A stretch of 64,000 nucleotides of DNA. It comes from ZC4RG20 sp963782445 (GTDB taxonomy: Bacteria; Pseudomonadota; Gammaproteobacteria; Steroidobacterales; Rariloculaceae). The DNA lies in the NCBI GenBank assembly GCA_963782445.1, contig CAWAJM010000001.1, positions 2,356,001 to 2,420,000 of the forward strand. Reading direction: 5' to 3'. Both the position numbers and the translations under genes were made by a program. Below are positions 8,956 through 18,492 of this stretch, in pieces. The notes below the pieces were generated by a model. The model saw only the letters and a list, made by a program, of their open reading frames with translations, had not been told where the DNA came from and ran no database searches. Each line of letters starts with the position of its first letter. Within the stretch, counting starts at the first letter, position 1.

Positions 8956-9975
8956 ATGACCGATTCCGCACGCATTGCACTGATCGTCGGCGCCACCGGA
9001 GGATTCGGCGGTGAGCTGGCCTTGACCCTGCTCGCTCGAGGCTGGCGCGTCCGAGGCCTCACGCGTCACGCCGAGACGGCCACCGCGGCCCGCAATCCCG
9101 AGCTCGCGGCCGTCGAATGGGTCCACGGCGACGCCCTGCGCGAAGCCGACGTGGTGGCGGCCGCCGTGCCCCCGGCCGGCCCGCGCGCCGACCTCGTCGT
9201 GCATGCCGCCAATCCTCCGGGCTACCGCAATTGGCAGAGCACGGCGCTGCCCATGCTCGAGAGCTCGATCGCGGCCGCGCGGGCCGCCGGCGCCCGGCTC
9301 ATTTTTCCGGGTACCGTCTACAACTTCGGGCCGGAGACGTTTCCCCTCGTCGCAGAAGGCGCACGGCAGGCGCCGCGCACGCGCAAGGGGCGGATTCGCG
9401 TGGCCATGGAGGCGCGCTTGCAGGCCGCCGCGAATGCGGGTCTCAAGGTGCTCATCGTGCGGGCGGGCGATTTCGTCGGCGGCCGCGGCGGCGGCAACAA
9501 CTGGTTCTCCCAGGCGATGGTCAGGCGCGGTCGGCCGCTCGAGCGCGTCGCTTACCCGGGCCGCCCCGACGCCGGGCACACGTGGGCGTATCTGCCGGAT
9601 TTGGCCGAGACGGTCATGCGGCTGCTCGACCGTGAGACCGAGCTCGCCGACTTCGAGGTCTTTCACTTCGGCGGGCATTGGTTCGAGCCCGGCGTCGGCA
9701 TCGCGCGTGCGGCCTGCCGCGTCGCCGGCATTCCCGAATCGCGCGTGGGCCGCTTCCCTTGGCTGGCGATTTACGCGCTCTCGCCGTTGGTCGTGCTGTT
9801 TCGCGAGATGCTCGAAATGCGCTACCTCTGGCAGCAGCCGCTCAGGCTCGATAACGCCAAGCTCGTCGCCTTCCTTGGCGAGGAGCCGCATACGCCGACC
9901 GAGGCCATGCTGCGGGAGACGCTCGAGCAGCTCGAATGTTTGCCGGACCCGGTCAGTCGATGCGCAGTGCCCTGA
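8956..9975 (+). CDS. NAD(P)-dependent epimerase/dehydratase-like protein (atypical SDR)
   Basis: 339 residues from the ATG at 8956, chosen because AGGAG stands seven bases upstream; an earlier ATG at 8911 would add 15 residues. The N-terminus is a Rossmann fold with GATGGFGGELALTLLARGW (GxxGxxG), then AANPPGY and GTVYNFGPETFP, and a later PGRPDAGHTWAYLPDLAETV stretch typical of extended/atypical SDRs such as NAD-dependent epimerases. Substrate unknown. It is probably controlled by the divergent LysR gene. Its 3' end overlaps the convergent permease gene by 23 bp. Confidence 0.8.
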   Translation: MTDSARIALIVGATGGFGGELALTLLARGWRVRGLTRHAETATAARNPELAAVEWVHGDALREADVVAAAVPPAGPRADLVVHAANPPGYRNWQSTALPMLESSIAAARAAGARLIFPGTVYNFGPETFPLVAEGARQAPRTRKGRIRVAMEARLQAAANAGLKVLIVRAGDFVGGRGGGNNWFSQAMVRRGRPLERVAYPGRPDAGHTWAYLPDLAETVMRLLDRETELADFEVFHFGGHWFEPGVGIARAACRVAGIPESRVGRFPWLAIYALSPLVVLFREMLEMRYLWQQPLRLDNAKLVAFLGEEPHTPTEAMLRETLEQLECLPDPVSRCAVP

Positions 9976-12460
9976 GCGGGTCGACCTTCGCCGCCCGGCG
10001 GCCGGGAATCACGCAGGCGAGCATCGCGACCGCGGTCAGCACCAGCGCCACCGCCGCGATCGTCAACGGGTCCATGGGCGCGACCCCGAAAAGCTCTTTG
10101 GCGATGAGCCGCGTCAGCGCGAACGCGGCGCCGACGCCGATCACGAGCCCGATCATCGTCACGATGAAGCCTTCGCGCAGGACCAGCCCGACGATGTCCC
10201 GGGGCCCCGCGCCCAGCGCCGTCCGGATGCCGAATTCGTGGGCGCGCTGTTCCACGCCGTAGGCGATAACCCCGTAGATGCCGATGGTGGCGAGAAAAAC
10301 GGCCAGGCCGGCGAACAGCCCGAGCAGACGCAGCCAGAAGCGCTCGTTACCGACCGAATTCGACAGGCGCTGGCGCATCGGCATCATGTAATCGACGGCC
10401 ACGGAGGGGTCGAGGTTGGCCACGACCTTGCGCACGGCGTTGCCCAGTGCCATGGGATCCGCGGCGTCGGTCCGTATGGCGAAGTCCTTCCGCGCATGGA
10501 TGAGGAACAGACCGCTGCCGGCATAGTCCCAAAGGTGCTGCCGGTAGGGAATGTACATCACGGGCGTGGGCTCGTCCTGCGGCCGGATGCGTGTATCGGC
10601 GACGACGCCGACGATTTCGCGAGTTCGGTCGTCGGCCAGTGCCGGGTTGCTCTGGTTCAGCCGAGCCTGGACGACTTGGCCCAGCGGATCGCCGTCGCCG
10701 AAGAACCGCCGAGCCAGGGTTTGGTTGACGACGACGACGCCCGGCGCCTTTTCGCCGTCCGCTTCCGTGAACATGCGCCCGCGGACCATCCGGGTGCCCA
10801 TGGTCTTGAAATAGTCGTCGCTGATCTCGACGAACTCGGCGGTTTGGCCGTTCGCGCCGGGATCGCCCGGCTTGCCGACGATCCGGAACGGCGGGTTGAT
10901 CCACTCCGTCGGCGGCAGGGCCGTCGTCATCCCGACCGCGCGCACGCCCGGCAGGGCCCGCACGCGCTCCAGGATCTGCGCGTACAGCTCCGCCACGTGC
11001 GGCGTGACGCTGAAATGCGCGCCGTTGTAACGCTTGCGGTAACGCTCGAGGCCGGACAGATTGATTTCCATCGTGAGCAGGTGGTCCGGGTTGAACCCCA
11101 TGTCGACGCCCATGAGCCGCGCATAGCTGTTGATCATGAGACCCGCGCCGACCAGCAGCACCAAAGCCATCGCGACTTCCAAGACGACCAGCGTGCGGCG
11201 GACGCCCTGGCGGATGCCGCTGCCGCCGCCCCGCGCACCCTGTTTGAGCGTATCCTGCAGATCCGGCCGCGAAGCGCGGAACGCCGGCACCAATCCCGCG
11301 ACGATCCCGGTGGCGACCGAAACGCCGAGCGTGAACAGCAGAACCGCCGGGCTGATCGTGATGGCCTGGGACGGAGGATAGAACTGGGGCGCCAGCGTCA
11401 CGAACAGCCACGTCCCGAGATAGGCGATGACAATGCCGAGTCCGCCGCCCATGAGCGCGAGCAGGATGTTCTCGGTCACGAGCTGGCGCATCAAACGCCA
11501 GCGGCTCGCACCCAGCGCCGCACGCGTCGCCATCTCCGACTGGCGCGTCACGCTCCGGCTCAGCTGGAGATTCGCCACATTCACGGCCGCGATGAGCAGC
11601 ACGAAGCCGACGGCGCCCAGCAGCAGGTACAGCGTCTGCTTGTAGTCGGCCGTGACGACTTCGTGCAGAGGCTTGAGCCGAACGTGCCAGTCCCCCGCAT
11701 CCTTGCCCCCCGGCAGCGAAGCCTCCACGCGCCTCGCGATCGTATCCATCTCCGCCTGGGCCTGACCGAAGCCGACGCCCGGCTTGAGCCGCGCGACCGT
11801 CTGCCCCCGCGCGCCCGGCAGCCGAGAGACATTGAACGCAAACCAGCCCTCGACGTCGGCCCGCTCCGGCCGGACCCAGAAATTGGGCGGCATGACGCCG
11901 ATGATCGTGCGGCCCCAGGCCGCGTCCCAGCCGGGCACCGTCTTACCGACCACGTCCGGACTGCCGCCGAAGTAGCGCTGCCAGAGGTCATAGCTGATGA
12001 CGAGCGAGGCGGCCGTGTCCCCCTCGACCGTCGCCTCGTCCGGGCGATACCACCGGCCCACGAGCGGCTTGACCCCTAAGACCGACAGCGTGTTCAGGGC
12101 GATGCCGTCGAGACTGATTCGGGTGGCGCCGGCCGGCCCGTGTACCGATACGTCGATCCCGCCGGTATTGGCGACGGCGACGCCGCTCAGGATCCGACTC
12201 TGCTTGCGCCAGGCCTCGTGGACCTCCACGGCCGGCGGCCGCGTGCGCCCGTCCCGCTGGTTTACCTCATCGACCCAGACCAGTTGCTCCGGATGAGGGA
12301 AGGGCAGCGGCCGCAGCACGACGGCGTTCAAGACGCTGAAGATCGCGCTCGTTGCGCCGATGCCCAAAGCCAGTGTCAGAACCGCGGCCACCGTGAAGCC
12401 GGGACTTTTCCGCAGCAGTTTCAACCCCCAACGAAAATCCCGGCGAAACTCTGCGAGCAT
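9953..12460 (-). CDS. MacB/FtsX-type ABC transporter permease (ADOP-like)
   Basis: 835 residues from the ATG at 12460, which has AGGAG eight bases upstream. The layout is TM1 (SPGFTVAAVLTLALGIGATSAIFSVLNAVVLRPLPF), a large periplasmic MacB-PCD domain, three TMs, a second TM and periplasmic domain, and a final FtsX block ending PGRRAAKVDPLRALRID. This duplicated arrangement is the one called ADOP (acidobacterial duplicated orphan permease). No ATPase gene is adjacent, consistent with the orphan nature. It probably takes part in export or mechanotransmission at the inner membrane; the cargo is unknown. Confidence 0.88.
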   Translation of the reverse strand: MLAEFRRDFRWGLKLLRKSPGFTVAAVLTLALGIGATSAIFSVLNAVVLRPLPFPHPEQLVWVDEVNQRDGRTRPPAVEVHEAWRKQSRILSGVAVANTGGIDVSVHGPAGATRISLDGIALNTLSVLGVKPLVGRWYRPDEATVEGDTAASLVISYDLWQRYFGGSPDVVGKTVPGWDAAWGRTIIGVMPPNFWVRPERADVEGWFAFNVSRLPGARGQTVARLKPGVGFGQAQAEMDTIARRVEASLPGGKDAGDWHVRLKPLHEVVTADYKQTLYLLLGAVGFVLLIAAVNVANLQLSRSVTRQSEMATRAALGASRWRLMRQLVTENILLALMGGGLGIVIAYLGTWLFVTLAPQFYPPSQAITISPAVLLFTLGVSVATGIVAGLVPAFRASRPDLQDTLKQGARGGGSGIRQGVRRTLVVLEVAMALVLLVGAGLMINSYARLMGVDMGFNPDHLLTMEINLSGLERYRKRYNGAHFSVTPHVAELYAQILERVRALPGVRAVGMTTALPPTEWINPPFRIVGKPGDPGANGQTAEFVEISDDYFKTMGTRMVRGRMFTEADGEKAPGVVVVNQTLARRFFGDGDPLGQVVQARLNQSNPALADDRTREIVGVVADTRIRPQDEPTPVMYIPYRQHLWDYAGSGLFLIHARKDFAIRTDAADPMALGNAVRKVVANLDPSVAVDYMMPMRQRLSNSVGNERFWLRLLGLFAGLAVFLATIGIYGVIAYGVEQRAHEFGIRTALGAGPRDIVGLVLREGFIVTMIGLVIGVGAAFALTRLIAKELFGVAPMDPLTIAAVALVLTAVAMLACVIPGRRAAKVDPLRALRID

Positions 12461-12717
12461 GGCCCCACTCCTGCCCAAGCGGCCTGTAACGATCAAATCG
12501 TTTGATTCCCATTATAAGGAACGATTAGCGCTTGGCGAGCAGATCCGCCGAGCGTTGTCCACGTGTCGGCGTCTTGCGACGGCGGCGCCGCCGCCCCGGG
12601 CCCGGTATCATAGGCAGCGAGTGGGAGGCGCACCGAAGGTCCAGCCGGGGCTATTCCTCGGCCGGATGCATGCCGGTGCCGAGAGTCGAAAGGGAGTTTC
12701 CGGGGGGGGATCGGACC

Positions 12718-13098
12718 ATGAGCCATCGAAGCACATTCCACATCGTCGCCATCACCGTCGTCGCCTTCCTGGCCGCGACGCTCCAGCAGTCGGCCTACGC
12801 GGGGGTCATCAGCACGCAGCAATACCTCGGCAGCCTCGATCGTCAACAGGCCATCGCCCGGGTGGACGCCGTGCTCGCGCGCGAAGAGGTTCGCAAGCAG
12901 CTCGAACAGTTCGGCGTCTCGCCGGACGAAGCCCACGCCCGCGTCGCCGCGCTCTCCGATCGGGAACTGCAGAGCCTCGCGCATCGCGTCGGCCAGGTAC
13001 CGGCGGGCGGCAGCATCCTTGCCCTGTTCGGCGTCGTCTTTATCGTGCTGCTGATCCTCGAGGTCCTCGGCGTCACCGACATCTTCAAGAAGATCTAG
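12718..13098 (+). CDS. PA2779 family protein (small membrane protein)
   Basis: 126 residues starting MSHRSTFHI, chosen because a signal-like segment (IVAITVVAFLAATLQQSAYA) follows at once and a G-rich ribosome site precedes it. The body, QYLGSLDRQQAIARVDAVLAREEVRKQLEQFGVSPDEAHARVAALSDREL, and the C-terminal membrane helix (ILALFGVVFIVLLILEVLGVTDIFKKI) match the PA2779 family. It pairs with the PA2778-type peptidase gene 44 bp downstream, as elsewhere in proteobacteria. The molecular role of the pair is not established. Confidence 0.85.
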   Translation: MSHRSTFHIVAITVVAFLAATLQQSAYAGVISTQQYLGSLDRQQAIARVDAVLAREEVRKQLEQFGVSPDEAHARVAALSDRELQSLAHRVGQVPAGGSILALFGVVFIVLLILEVLGVTDIFKKI

Positions 13099-13142
13099 GT
13101 GCACCGGGCCGGCCCCAACGTCTGAGCCGCTGCGCCTCGCTC

Positions 13143-14109
13143 ATGCGACTCGCGGCCCTCGCGCTCACCTGCGCGCTCGTCACCGGATGCGCGGCCGCGT
13201 CGCGTTTCGAGGCGGCGCGCTCGTACGAGCCGAGCGGAATCGGCTCGATGGAGCTCCGCGCCGTGCCGTTCTTTCCCCAAAGCCGCCATCAATGCGGCCC
13301 CGCGGCGCTCGCGACGATCCTGGCCTACGAAGGCCAGCCAGTCGATCAGCACAGCCTCGCCCCGGACGTTCTACGTCGAAGGCCTCAAAGGCAGCCTTCA
13401 GGCAGAGCTGCTCGGCGCGACACGCCGTCACGGCCTCGTCCCCTACGTGCTCGAGGCCAAGCCGGCGGCGCTGTTCGGGGAGCTCGCGGCAGGCAAGCCC
13501 GTGCTCGTCTTGCAGAATCTCGCGTTCGCGCGCCTTCCGGTCTGGCACTACGCCGTCGTCGTCGGCTTCGATGCCGACCGCCGGCGAGTCGTATTGCGCT
13601 CCGGCAGGCGGCGCCGGCACACGGAGCGGCTCGCGCGCTTTCTCGCCACGTGGGCGCTCGGGGGCGATTGGGCCTTCATCGCATTGCGGCCCGACGAGCT
13701 GCCGGCGGCCGGAACGCCGGAGCCGTACGTCCGCGCGTTGGCGGCCGCCGAGCCGCTGCTCGGCGCCGCCGCAACCCGCGGGTACGAAAAGGCGCTCGAG
13801 CGCTGGCCCCGGGCGCCCATCGTGCTGTTCGCTGCGGGCGGACACGCGCTCGAAGGGCAGAACTATGCCGCGGCGGTCGAGTTGTACCAACGGCTGCTGC
13901 TAATTGCGCCGAAGCACGCGGCGGCCCGCAACAATCTCGCGAACGCGCTCGCGGCCCAAGGCTGCTCCGCGGAAGGACTGCGTGAGGCCCGCCTCGCATT
14001 GGCCGAGACCGCGGCGCGAGATCCCCTGCGCCCGGCCATCGAGGACACGATCGCACAACTCCGCAGCGCCCCGTCGACGAGCTCGGCAGCCCAGCGCTGC
14101 TCTCGCTGA
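13143..14109 (+). pseudogene. PA2778-type C39-like cysteine peptidase/TPR lipoprotein, frameshifted
   Basis: The gene starts as a lipoprotein (lipobox LVTGC) and continues with FPQSRHQCGPAALATILAYEG, where the Cys sits in the C39-like CGPAAL motif. The frame is lost at a CCCC run near 13366. Removing one C joins it to the downstream frame (TFYVEGLKGSLQAELL, VPYVLEA, PVLVLQNL, VWHYAVVVGFD with the catalytic-type His), followed by TPR-like helices to the stop at 14107-14109. Without the shift the protein would be about 321 residues, normal for PA2778. The defect is either a real single-base insertion or a homopolymer sequencing error. It forms a pair with the PA2779 gene. Confidence 0.8.
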
Positions 14110-14372
14110 AAGACCCATTCACTGCCCTCGCCCTCGCCTCGCGCATGGGTCCGCGACGACTGGGTCCGCTCGCTTCTGCGCATTGCTCTTGCTGCCTCGT
14201 GATGTCGCGATCCTGAGACGTTCCCTTAACGCGTTGCAATTACCCTGCAGTTCTGTTATCGATGGATGCAGGGGAGGTCAGCTTTTCAGTCGTCGCGGAA
14301 CCGCATCGGCTTCGGCTCGTGGGGCAGCCTGTCCTGTGTGAAAGGGGTTAGGGTCAACAGGGGGCCAACGCC

Positions 14373-15230
14373 ATGCACAGGCACACTCCATTGCCTGCGT
14401 TCGCCTTGGTGAGCGCGGCAGTTTCGGCACTGCTCATTCCGGCCGTCACGTGGGCGCAACTCGAAGAAGTCGTCGTCACGGCCGAGCGTCGCGAGACGAC
14501 GCTGCAGCGGACGCCCATCTCGATTCAGGCGTTCAGCTCAGAGGATCTTCAGCTCGGCGGCATCCAGCAAGGACAAGACCTCGGCATCATGACGCCGAAC
14601 GTCGTGCTCAACCCCAGCGGCGGCGGCGGCGCCGGAGGCGGCAATTTCTACATTCGCGGCCTGCCGGGCGTCGGCGTCTACATCGACGGCGTATGGCAGG
14701 GCTCGGGCGGCCTGCTGCAGTCGGACTTCGTCGAGATGGAGCGCGTCGAGGTGCTGCGCGGGCCGCAGGGCACGCTGTTCGGGCGAAACACGAACGGCGG
14801 CGCCATCAACATGGTTACGCGCAAGCCCGCGGACAAATTCGGGGCGCGCATGAAGTTCGGCATCGGCGACTTCGATCGCCGAGACATGACGCTGGCCGTC
14901 GACTTGCCGTTCTCCGACAAGGTCAAGACGAAGTGGATGGCCGCCAGCCTGAAGAACGACGGCTTCCTCAAGAGCCTGACGACGCAGCGCTCGCTCGGTG
15001 ACCAGAACGATACCTTGCTGAGAGGCGATATCCTTTGGGAGCCGACGGACAAGCTCTCGGTAGCAGATGCGCCGCCGGGGGATCCGCGCAACCAAGCCGG
15101 GCACGGGCGCGGAGTTCGTTCCCGTGCGCAAGGTCGACGGGCGGCCCCCCCGGCGCATGTCCCCCCGGTCGCGTTTCGGGTCGCCGCGAGCTTCCGGCGC
15201 TTCTTCACGGGCCAGGAAGAGGCGATCTGA
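14373..15230 (+). pseudogene. TonB-dependent receptor, truncated after the plug domain
   Basis: A signal peptide is followed by a TonB box-like EEVVVTAERRETTLQRTPISI and a complete plug domain (NFYIRGL, GVYIDGVWQ, ERVEVLRGPQGTLFGRNTNGGAINMVTRKP). The first barrel strands end at DILWEPTDKLSV near 15061. From there the frame continues for about 55 residues of unrelated, low-complexity Arg/Pro sequence and stops at 15230. Receptors of this type are usually 700-900 residues, so most of the 22-strand barrel is gone. The residual product could not form an outer-membrane pore. The foreign segment 15062-15230 is not recognised. Confidence 0.85.
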
Positions 15231-15307
15231 TCGTATAATGCGTCCGCGCACGACCTACGGCTGAGTGCGTTCCCTTTCGATCCGTCATTTGGCTAAGGAG
15301 TCTTTCC

Positions 15308-16303
15308 ATGTCCGTGTTCCGCTTCACGCGCCGCAGTCTGCTTCAGACCGCGGGAGGCGTCGGAATCGCATCCGCCCTGCCGCTGTCTGGCGCCTGGGCG
15401 GATGCCGGCGATGCCTCGCTCAAATTCCTGGCGATCGGCGACTGGGGGCGTCACGGTCATGACCACCAGAGCGACGTAGCCGCCCGCATGGGCGAAAGCG
15501 CCGAGCGGCTCAACGCCCGCTTCGTCATCTCGGTCGGCGACAACTTCTACAAGAACGGCGTGACCGGCGTGGACGATCCAGCCTGGAAGACGTCGTTCGA
15601 GGACATCTACAGTGCACCGTCACTGCAGGTGCCGTGGCACGTGGCCCTCGGGAATCACGACTATCGCGGTAACGCGCAGGCGCAAATCGACTACAGCGCC
15701 ACCAGCAGCCGCTGGCGGCTACCGGCACGCTGGTACGCGTTCACCGAGCATGCGCCCGACGGAGCGCAACTCGATATCTTCGTGCTCGATACGTCCCCGC
15801 TAGTGAGCTCGTATTACGCGGACGGTGCGAGCGTGGTTAAGGTCGGGGACCAGAGGGCCAATGTCCCCGCGCAGTTGGCGTGGCTCGATGCCGGACTCCG
15901 GGCGTCGAAAGCCGATTGGAAAATCGTCGTCGGTCATCATCCTATCTACATGGGACGCGCCGACCGCTCGATGCTCCCCTTCGCTTGGGACCGGGGACTG
16001 CGCAGGGAAGGCGGAATGCCCGATCTCATCGCGCAGCTCGACCCGATCCTGCAGCGCCACGGCGTGCCGCTTTACCTCAACGGCCACATACACGACCTGC
16101 AGCACGTGTCTCGCGGCCTGACGCATTACATCTGCACGGGAGCCGGTTCCAAGGCCGGCTACTGCGACATGGGCGGCAGCGATTTCTGCTCAGTGGAGCC
16201 AGGCTTCGTCGCATGCGCAGTCAATCGTGCACGGGTGCGCGTGGTCTTCCGCGACCGGCATGGCACAGAGCTTCACGTCGTCGATATCCCGCGCCCCGTC
16301 TGA
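15308..16303 (+). CDS. Tat-exported purple acid phosphatase-like metallophosphoesterase
   Basis: 331 residues. A twin-arginine-like leader (FTRRSLLQTAGGVGIAS) ends at GAWADA. The metallophosphoesterase core shows the five metal-binding blocks in order: LAIGDWG, SVGDNFY, LGNHDY, VVGHHPIY and NGHIHDLQH. The GDWG/GDNFY/GNHDY wording resembles mammalian tartrate-resistant (type 5) acid phosphatase, so a periplasmic binuclear metal phosphatase is likely. A ribosome site (AAGGAG) precedes the ATG. It sits between the broken TonB receptor gene and the convergent pobA; no operon partner remains. Confidence 0.9.
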   Translation: MSVFRFTRRSLLQTAGGVGIASALPLSGAWADAGDASLKFLAIGDWGRHGHDHQSDVAARMGESAERLNARFVISVGDNFYKNGVTGVDDPAWKTSFEDIYSAPSLQVPWHVALGNHDYRGNAQAQIDYSATSSRWRLPARWYAFTEHAPDGAQLDIFVLDTSPLVSSYYADGASVVKVGDQRANVPAQLAWLDAGLRASKADWKIVVGHHPIYMGRADRSMLPFAWDRGLRREGGMPDLIAQLDPILQRHGVPLYLNGHIHDLQHVSRGLTHYICTGAGSKAGYCDMGGSDFCSVEPGFVACAVNRARVRVVFRDRHGTELHVVDIPRPV

Positions 16304-16343
16304 CCGCCCCACGGCCGGAATCACATCGAAGGCAGTCCGCGAA

Positions 16344-17540
16344 TTAGAGCCGGGGGACCCGGCCGAAGTCCAACGGCAACCCGACATAGTTTTCGGCGAT
16401 CGTGCGCAGCCCCGCCTCCGAGTGGAACAGGTAGTCGAGCTCGGCCTGCTGAAGCCTCGCGCCGATGGCGCCTTCTTCCGGGAAGCGATGCGTCAGATTC
16501 GTAAGCCACCAGGAAAAGCGCTCGGCCCGCCACACGCGGCGCAGGCAGCGTTCCGAGTAGGCATCGATGCCGGCTGCGCTTTCTTCGCGATAGAACTCGA
16601 TGAACGCGCTCGCGAGCAGTTTCACGTCCGTGGCGGCGAGATTCAGCCCTTTGGCGCCGGTCGGGGGCACGATATGGCCGGCGTCTCCCGCGAGGAACAG
16701 ACGCCCGAAGCGGAGCGGCTCGGCAACGAAGCTGCGCAGCGGCGCGATACTCTTCTCTAGGGACTCGTTGGTTTGCAGGCGTTCGCGGCCTTCCTCATCG
16801 AGACGCTGCCGCAATTCCTCCCAGAAGGCGGCATCGCTCCAATGCTCGAGCCTCTCGGTCAGCGGCACCTGGAGGTAGTAGCGGCTCCGGGTACGGCTGC
16901 GCATCGAGCACAAGGCGAACCCGCGCGGACTGTTGATATAGATGAGCTCGTCGCTGACCGGCGGTGTGTCGGCGAGCAAACCGAGCCAGCCGAAGGGGTA
17001 GACCTTTTCGTATTCGACGATCGACCCGCGCGGGACGCTCGCGCGGCAGACGCCATGGAAGCCATCGCAGCCGGCCACGAAATCGCAATCGACGCGATGC
17101 TCGCGGCCGTTCTTACGGTACGTGACGTGCGGCTTCGCGCCGTCGAAGCCGTAAACGGCGACACCTTCGGCTTCGTAGACCGTCGGCAGCCCGGCCGCCG
17201 CCCTCGCCTCCATCAGGTCGCGCGTGAGCTCCGTCTGGCCGTAGACGACGACGTGCTTGCCGCCGGTCAGACGCTCCAGATCGACGCGATGCCGCGCGCC
17301 GTCGGCGAGAATCGAGAAACCGCCGTGCACGAGGCCCTCGCGAAGCATGCGCGCGCCGACGCCCACCTCGTCCAACAGGTCGACGGAAACTTGCTCCAGC
17401 ACGCCGGCGCGGATGCGTCCCAGGACATAATCGGAAGTCTGCCGTTCGAGCAGCACGGCATCCACGCCGGCCCGGTGCAGGAGCTGCCCGAGCAGGAGCC
17501 CCGCTGGACCCGCTCCGACGACGACGACCTGGGTTCTCAT
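16344..17540 (-). CDS. pobA: 4-hydroxybenzoate 3-monooxygenase
   Basis: 398 residues, the usual length for PobA. This FAD- and NADPH-dependent enzyme hydroxylates 4-hydroxybenzoate to protocatechuate. Visible motifs are the N-terminal dinucleotide site VVGAGPAGLLLGQLL, the LERQTSDYVLGRIRAGVLE segment typical of PobA, the DG motif FVAGCDGFHG, and the GD motif RLFLAGDAGHIVPPTGAKGLNLAATDV. The C-terminal half has the YLFHSEAGLRTIAENYVGLPL ending of PobA. The divergent AraC-type gene is the expected activator but is broken. No pca genes are in view. Confidence 0.95.
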   Translation of the reverse strand: MRTQVVVVGAGPAGLLLGQLLHRAGVDAVLLERQTSDYVLGRIRAGVLEQVSVDLLDEVGVGARMLREGLVHGGFSILADGARHRVDLERLTGGKHVVVYGQTELTRDLMEARAAAGLPTVYEAEGVAVYGFDGAKPHVTYRKNGREHRVDCDFVAGCDGFHGVCRASVPRGSIVEYEKVYPFGWLGLLADTPPVSDELIYINSPRGFALCSMRSRTRSRYYLQVPLTERLEHWSDAAFWEELRQRLDEEGRERLQTNESLEKSIAPLRSFVAEPLRFGRLFLAGDAGHIVPPTGAKGLNLAATDVKLLASAFIEFYREESAAGIDAYSERCLRRVWRAERFSWWLTNLTHRFPEEGAIGARLQQAELDYLFHSEAGLRTIAENYVGLPLDFGRVPRL

Positions 17541-17620
17541 GGCGACGCCCGTTTACGCCGCCAGCCGCGCGGGATGGCGGCTGCGATCGGCCGACGGTTC
17601 CAACCACGACTGCTGCAGGA

Positions 17621-18060
17621 TTGACCGCACGTCAAACCTCCTTCGCGGTCCAGCCGCGTCGGACGGCGCATGGAGCGGCCGGCTCCGCCGAGTCGCCGGC
17701 GGGCCGCCACCCCCGGCTGGTTACGCGGTTCAGGGATCTCGTCGAAGGTGCTTATCGAGAGAATTGGTCGCTTGCGGAATACGCCGACGCGCTACACGTC
17801 TCCCGATTGCGCCTACGCAATGCCTGTCTGAGCGCGACCGACCAGTCGCCGATGCAGATCGTGCATCGACGCATCCTGTTCGAGGCGAAGCGCCAGCTGA
17901 TCTAACGGATCAGCCCGTCCGAGAAATCGCTTTCATGCTCGGGTTCGAGGATCCGGCTTACTTCATGCGCTTTTTCTCGCAACGCAGCGGCCTGGCGCCC
18001 AGCAGGTTTCGGGCGCAGGCCGCTGCGGAATCTAGAGCCGCCGGGAACGGCCGCAAATAC
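17621..18060 (+). pseudogene. AraC/PobC-type transcriptional regulator, truncated and frameshifted
   Basis: One frame encodes the first AraC helix-turn-helix (RFRDLVEGAYRENWSLAEYADALHVSRLRLRNAC, then IVHRRILFEAKRQLI) and stops at 17903-17905. Another frame continues at once with the second motif (LTDQPVREIAFMLGFEDPAYFMRFFSQRSGLAPSRFRA). Restoring one base in CTGATCTAACGG would rejoin them. The N-terminal cupin/effector domain expected of a roughly 290-residue regulator is missing too. The position divergent to pobA, and the sequence type, suggest it was the pobA activator. Confidence 0.8.
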
Positions 18061-18101
18061 CGCGCAGGCCTACAGCGCCCGTCGGCACAACGGCCCGAAG
18101 C

Positions 18102-18407
18102 TCACCACCTGTTGCCGCCGCCGTATCCGCCTCCGCCGCGGCGCCCATCCGACCGCTTCTCTTGCGGCTTAGCCTCGTTGACCTTCATGGCACGGCCCTC
18201 GAAGTCGGTGCCGTTGAGGCCGGAAATGGCGGCGTTGGCCTCGGCGTCGCTACTCATTTCGATGAAACCGAAGCCCTTGCTTTGGCCCGTGTCGCGGTCC
18301 GTGATGACCTTGACCGATTCCACCGTACCGAAGGCGGAAAACTTCGCGCTGAGCGACTCTTCGGTCGCCGAATAAGGCAGATTCCCTACATACAGCTTAC
18401 GACCCAT
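18102..18407 (-). CDS. Glycine-rich RRM RNA-binding protein, copy 1
   Basis: 101 residues. A single RRM fills residues 3-80, with RNP2 KLYVGNLPYSATE and RNP1 KGFGFIEM; a short Gly/Arg-rich tail ends YGGGNRW. Such proteins bind single-stranded RNA and in several bacteria are cold-induced. A close paralogue is encoded at 26430-26729, and the two share promoter and leader architecture as well as protein sequence. The leader contains a pairing partner for the Shine-Dalgarno site (see 18412-18448), so translational control is likely. Confidence 0.95.
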   Translation of the reverse strand: MGRKLYVGNLPYSATEESLSAKFSAFGTVESVKVITDRDTGQSKGFGFIEMSSDAEANAAISGLNGTDFEGRAMKVNEAKPQEKRSDGRRGGGGYGGGNRW

Positions 18408-18411
18408 TTAG

Positions 18412-18448
18412 TCCTCCCTATTTAAGAGATGAAACCGTTTAAGGAGGA
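18412..18448 (-). promoter_or_regulatory. SD-sequestering leader hairpin, RRM copy 1
   Basis: On the transcribed strand the leader carries UCCUCC followed by UUAA, then 21 bases later UUAA and, after a short bulge, GGAGGA. The second arm is the Shine-Dalgarno sequence, five bases from the ATG. The two arms can pair and would hide the ribosome site. An upstream GGGC-AAUUCC-GCCC mini-hairpin (18451-18464) is shared with the other RRM gene. Structure inferred by eye. Confidence 0.6.
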
Positions 18449-18492
18449 TACGGGCGGAATTGCCCTTGTTCTCGCTTGACGATTGTCCACGT

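Noticed and set aside
9203..12079. A 958-residue open frame on the plus strand
   Set aside because: It runs antisense to the ABC permease gene, has an Arg/His/Asp-rich composition with no domain, and results from high G+C codon use.
15062..15230. Possible small gene after the truncated TonB receptor
   Set aside because: Several frames are open but none shows a start with ribosome site or a recognisable motif.
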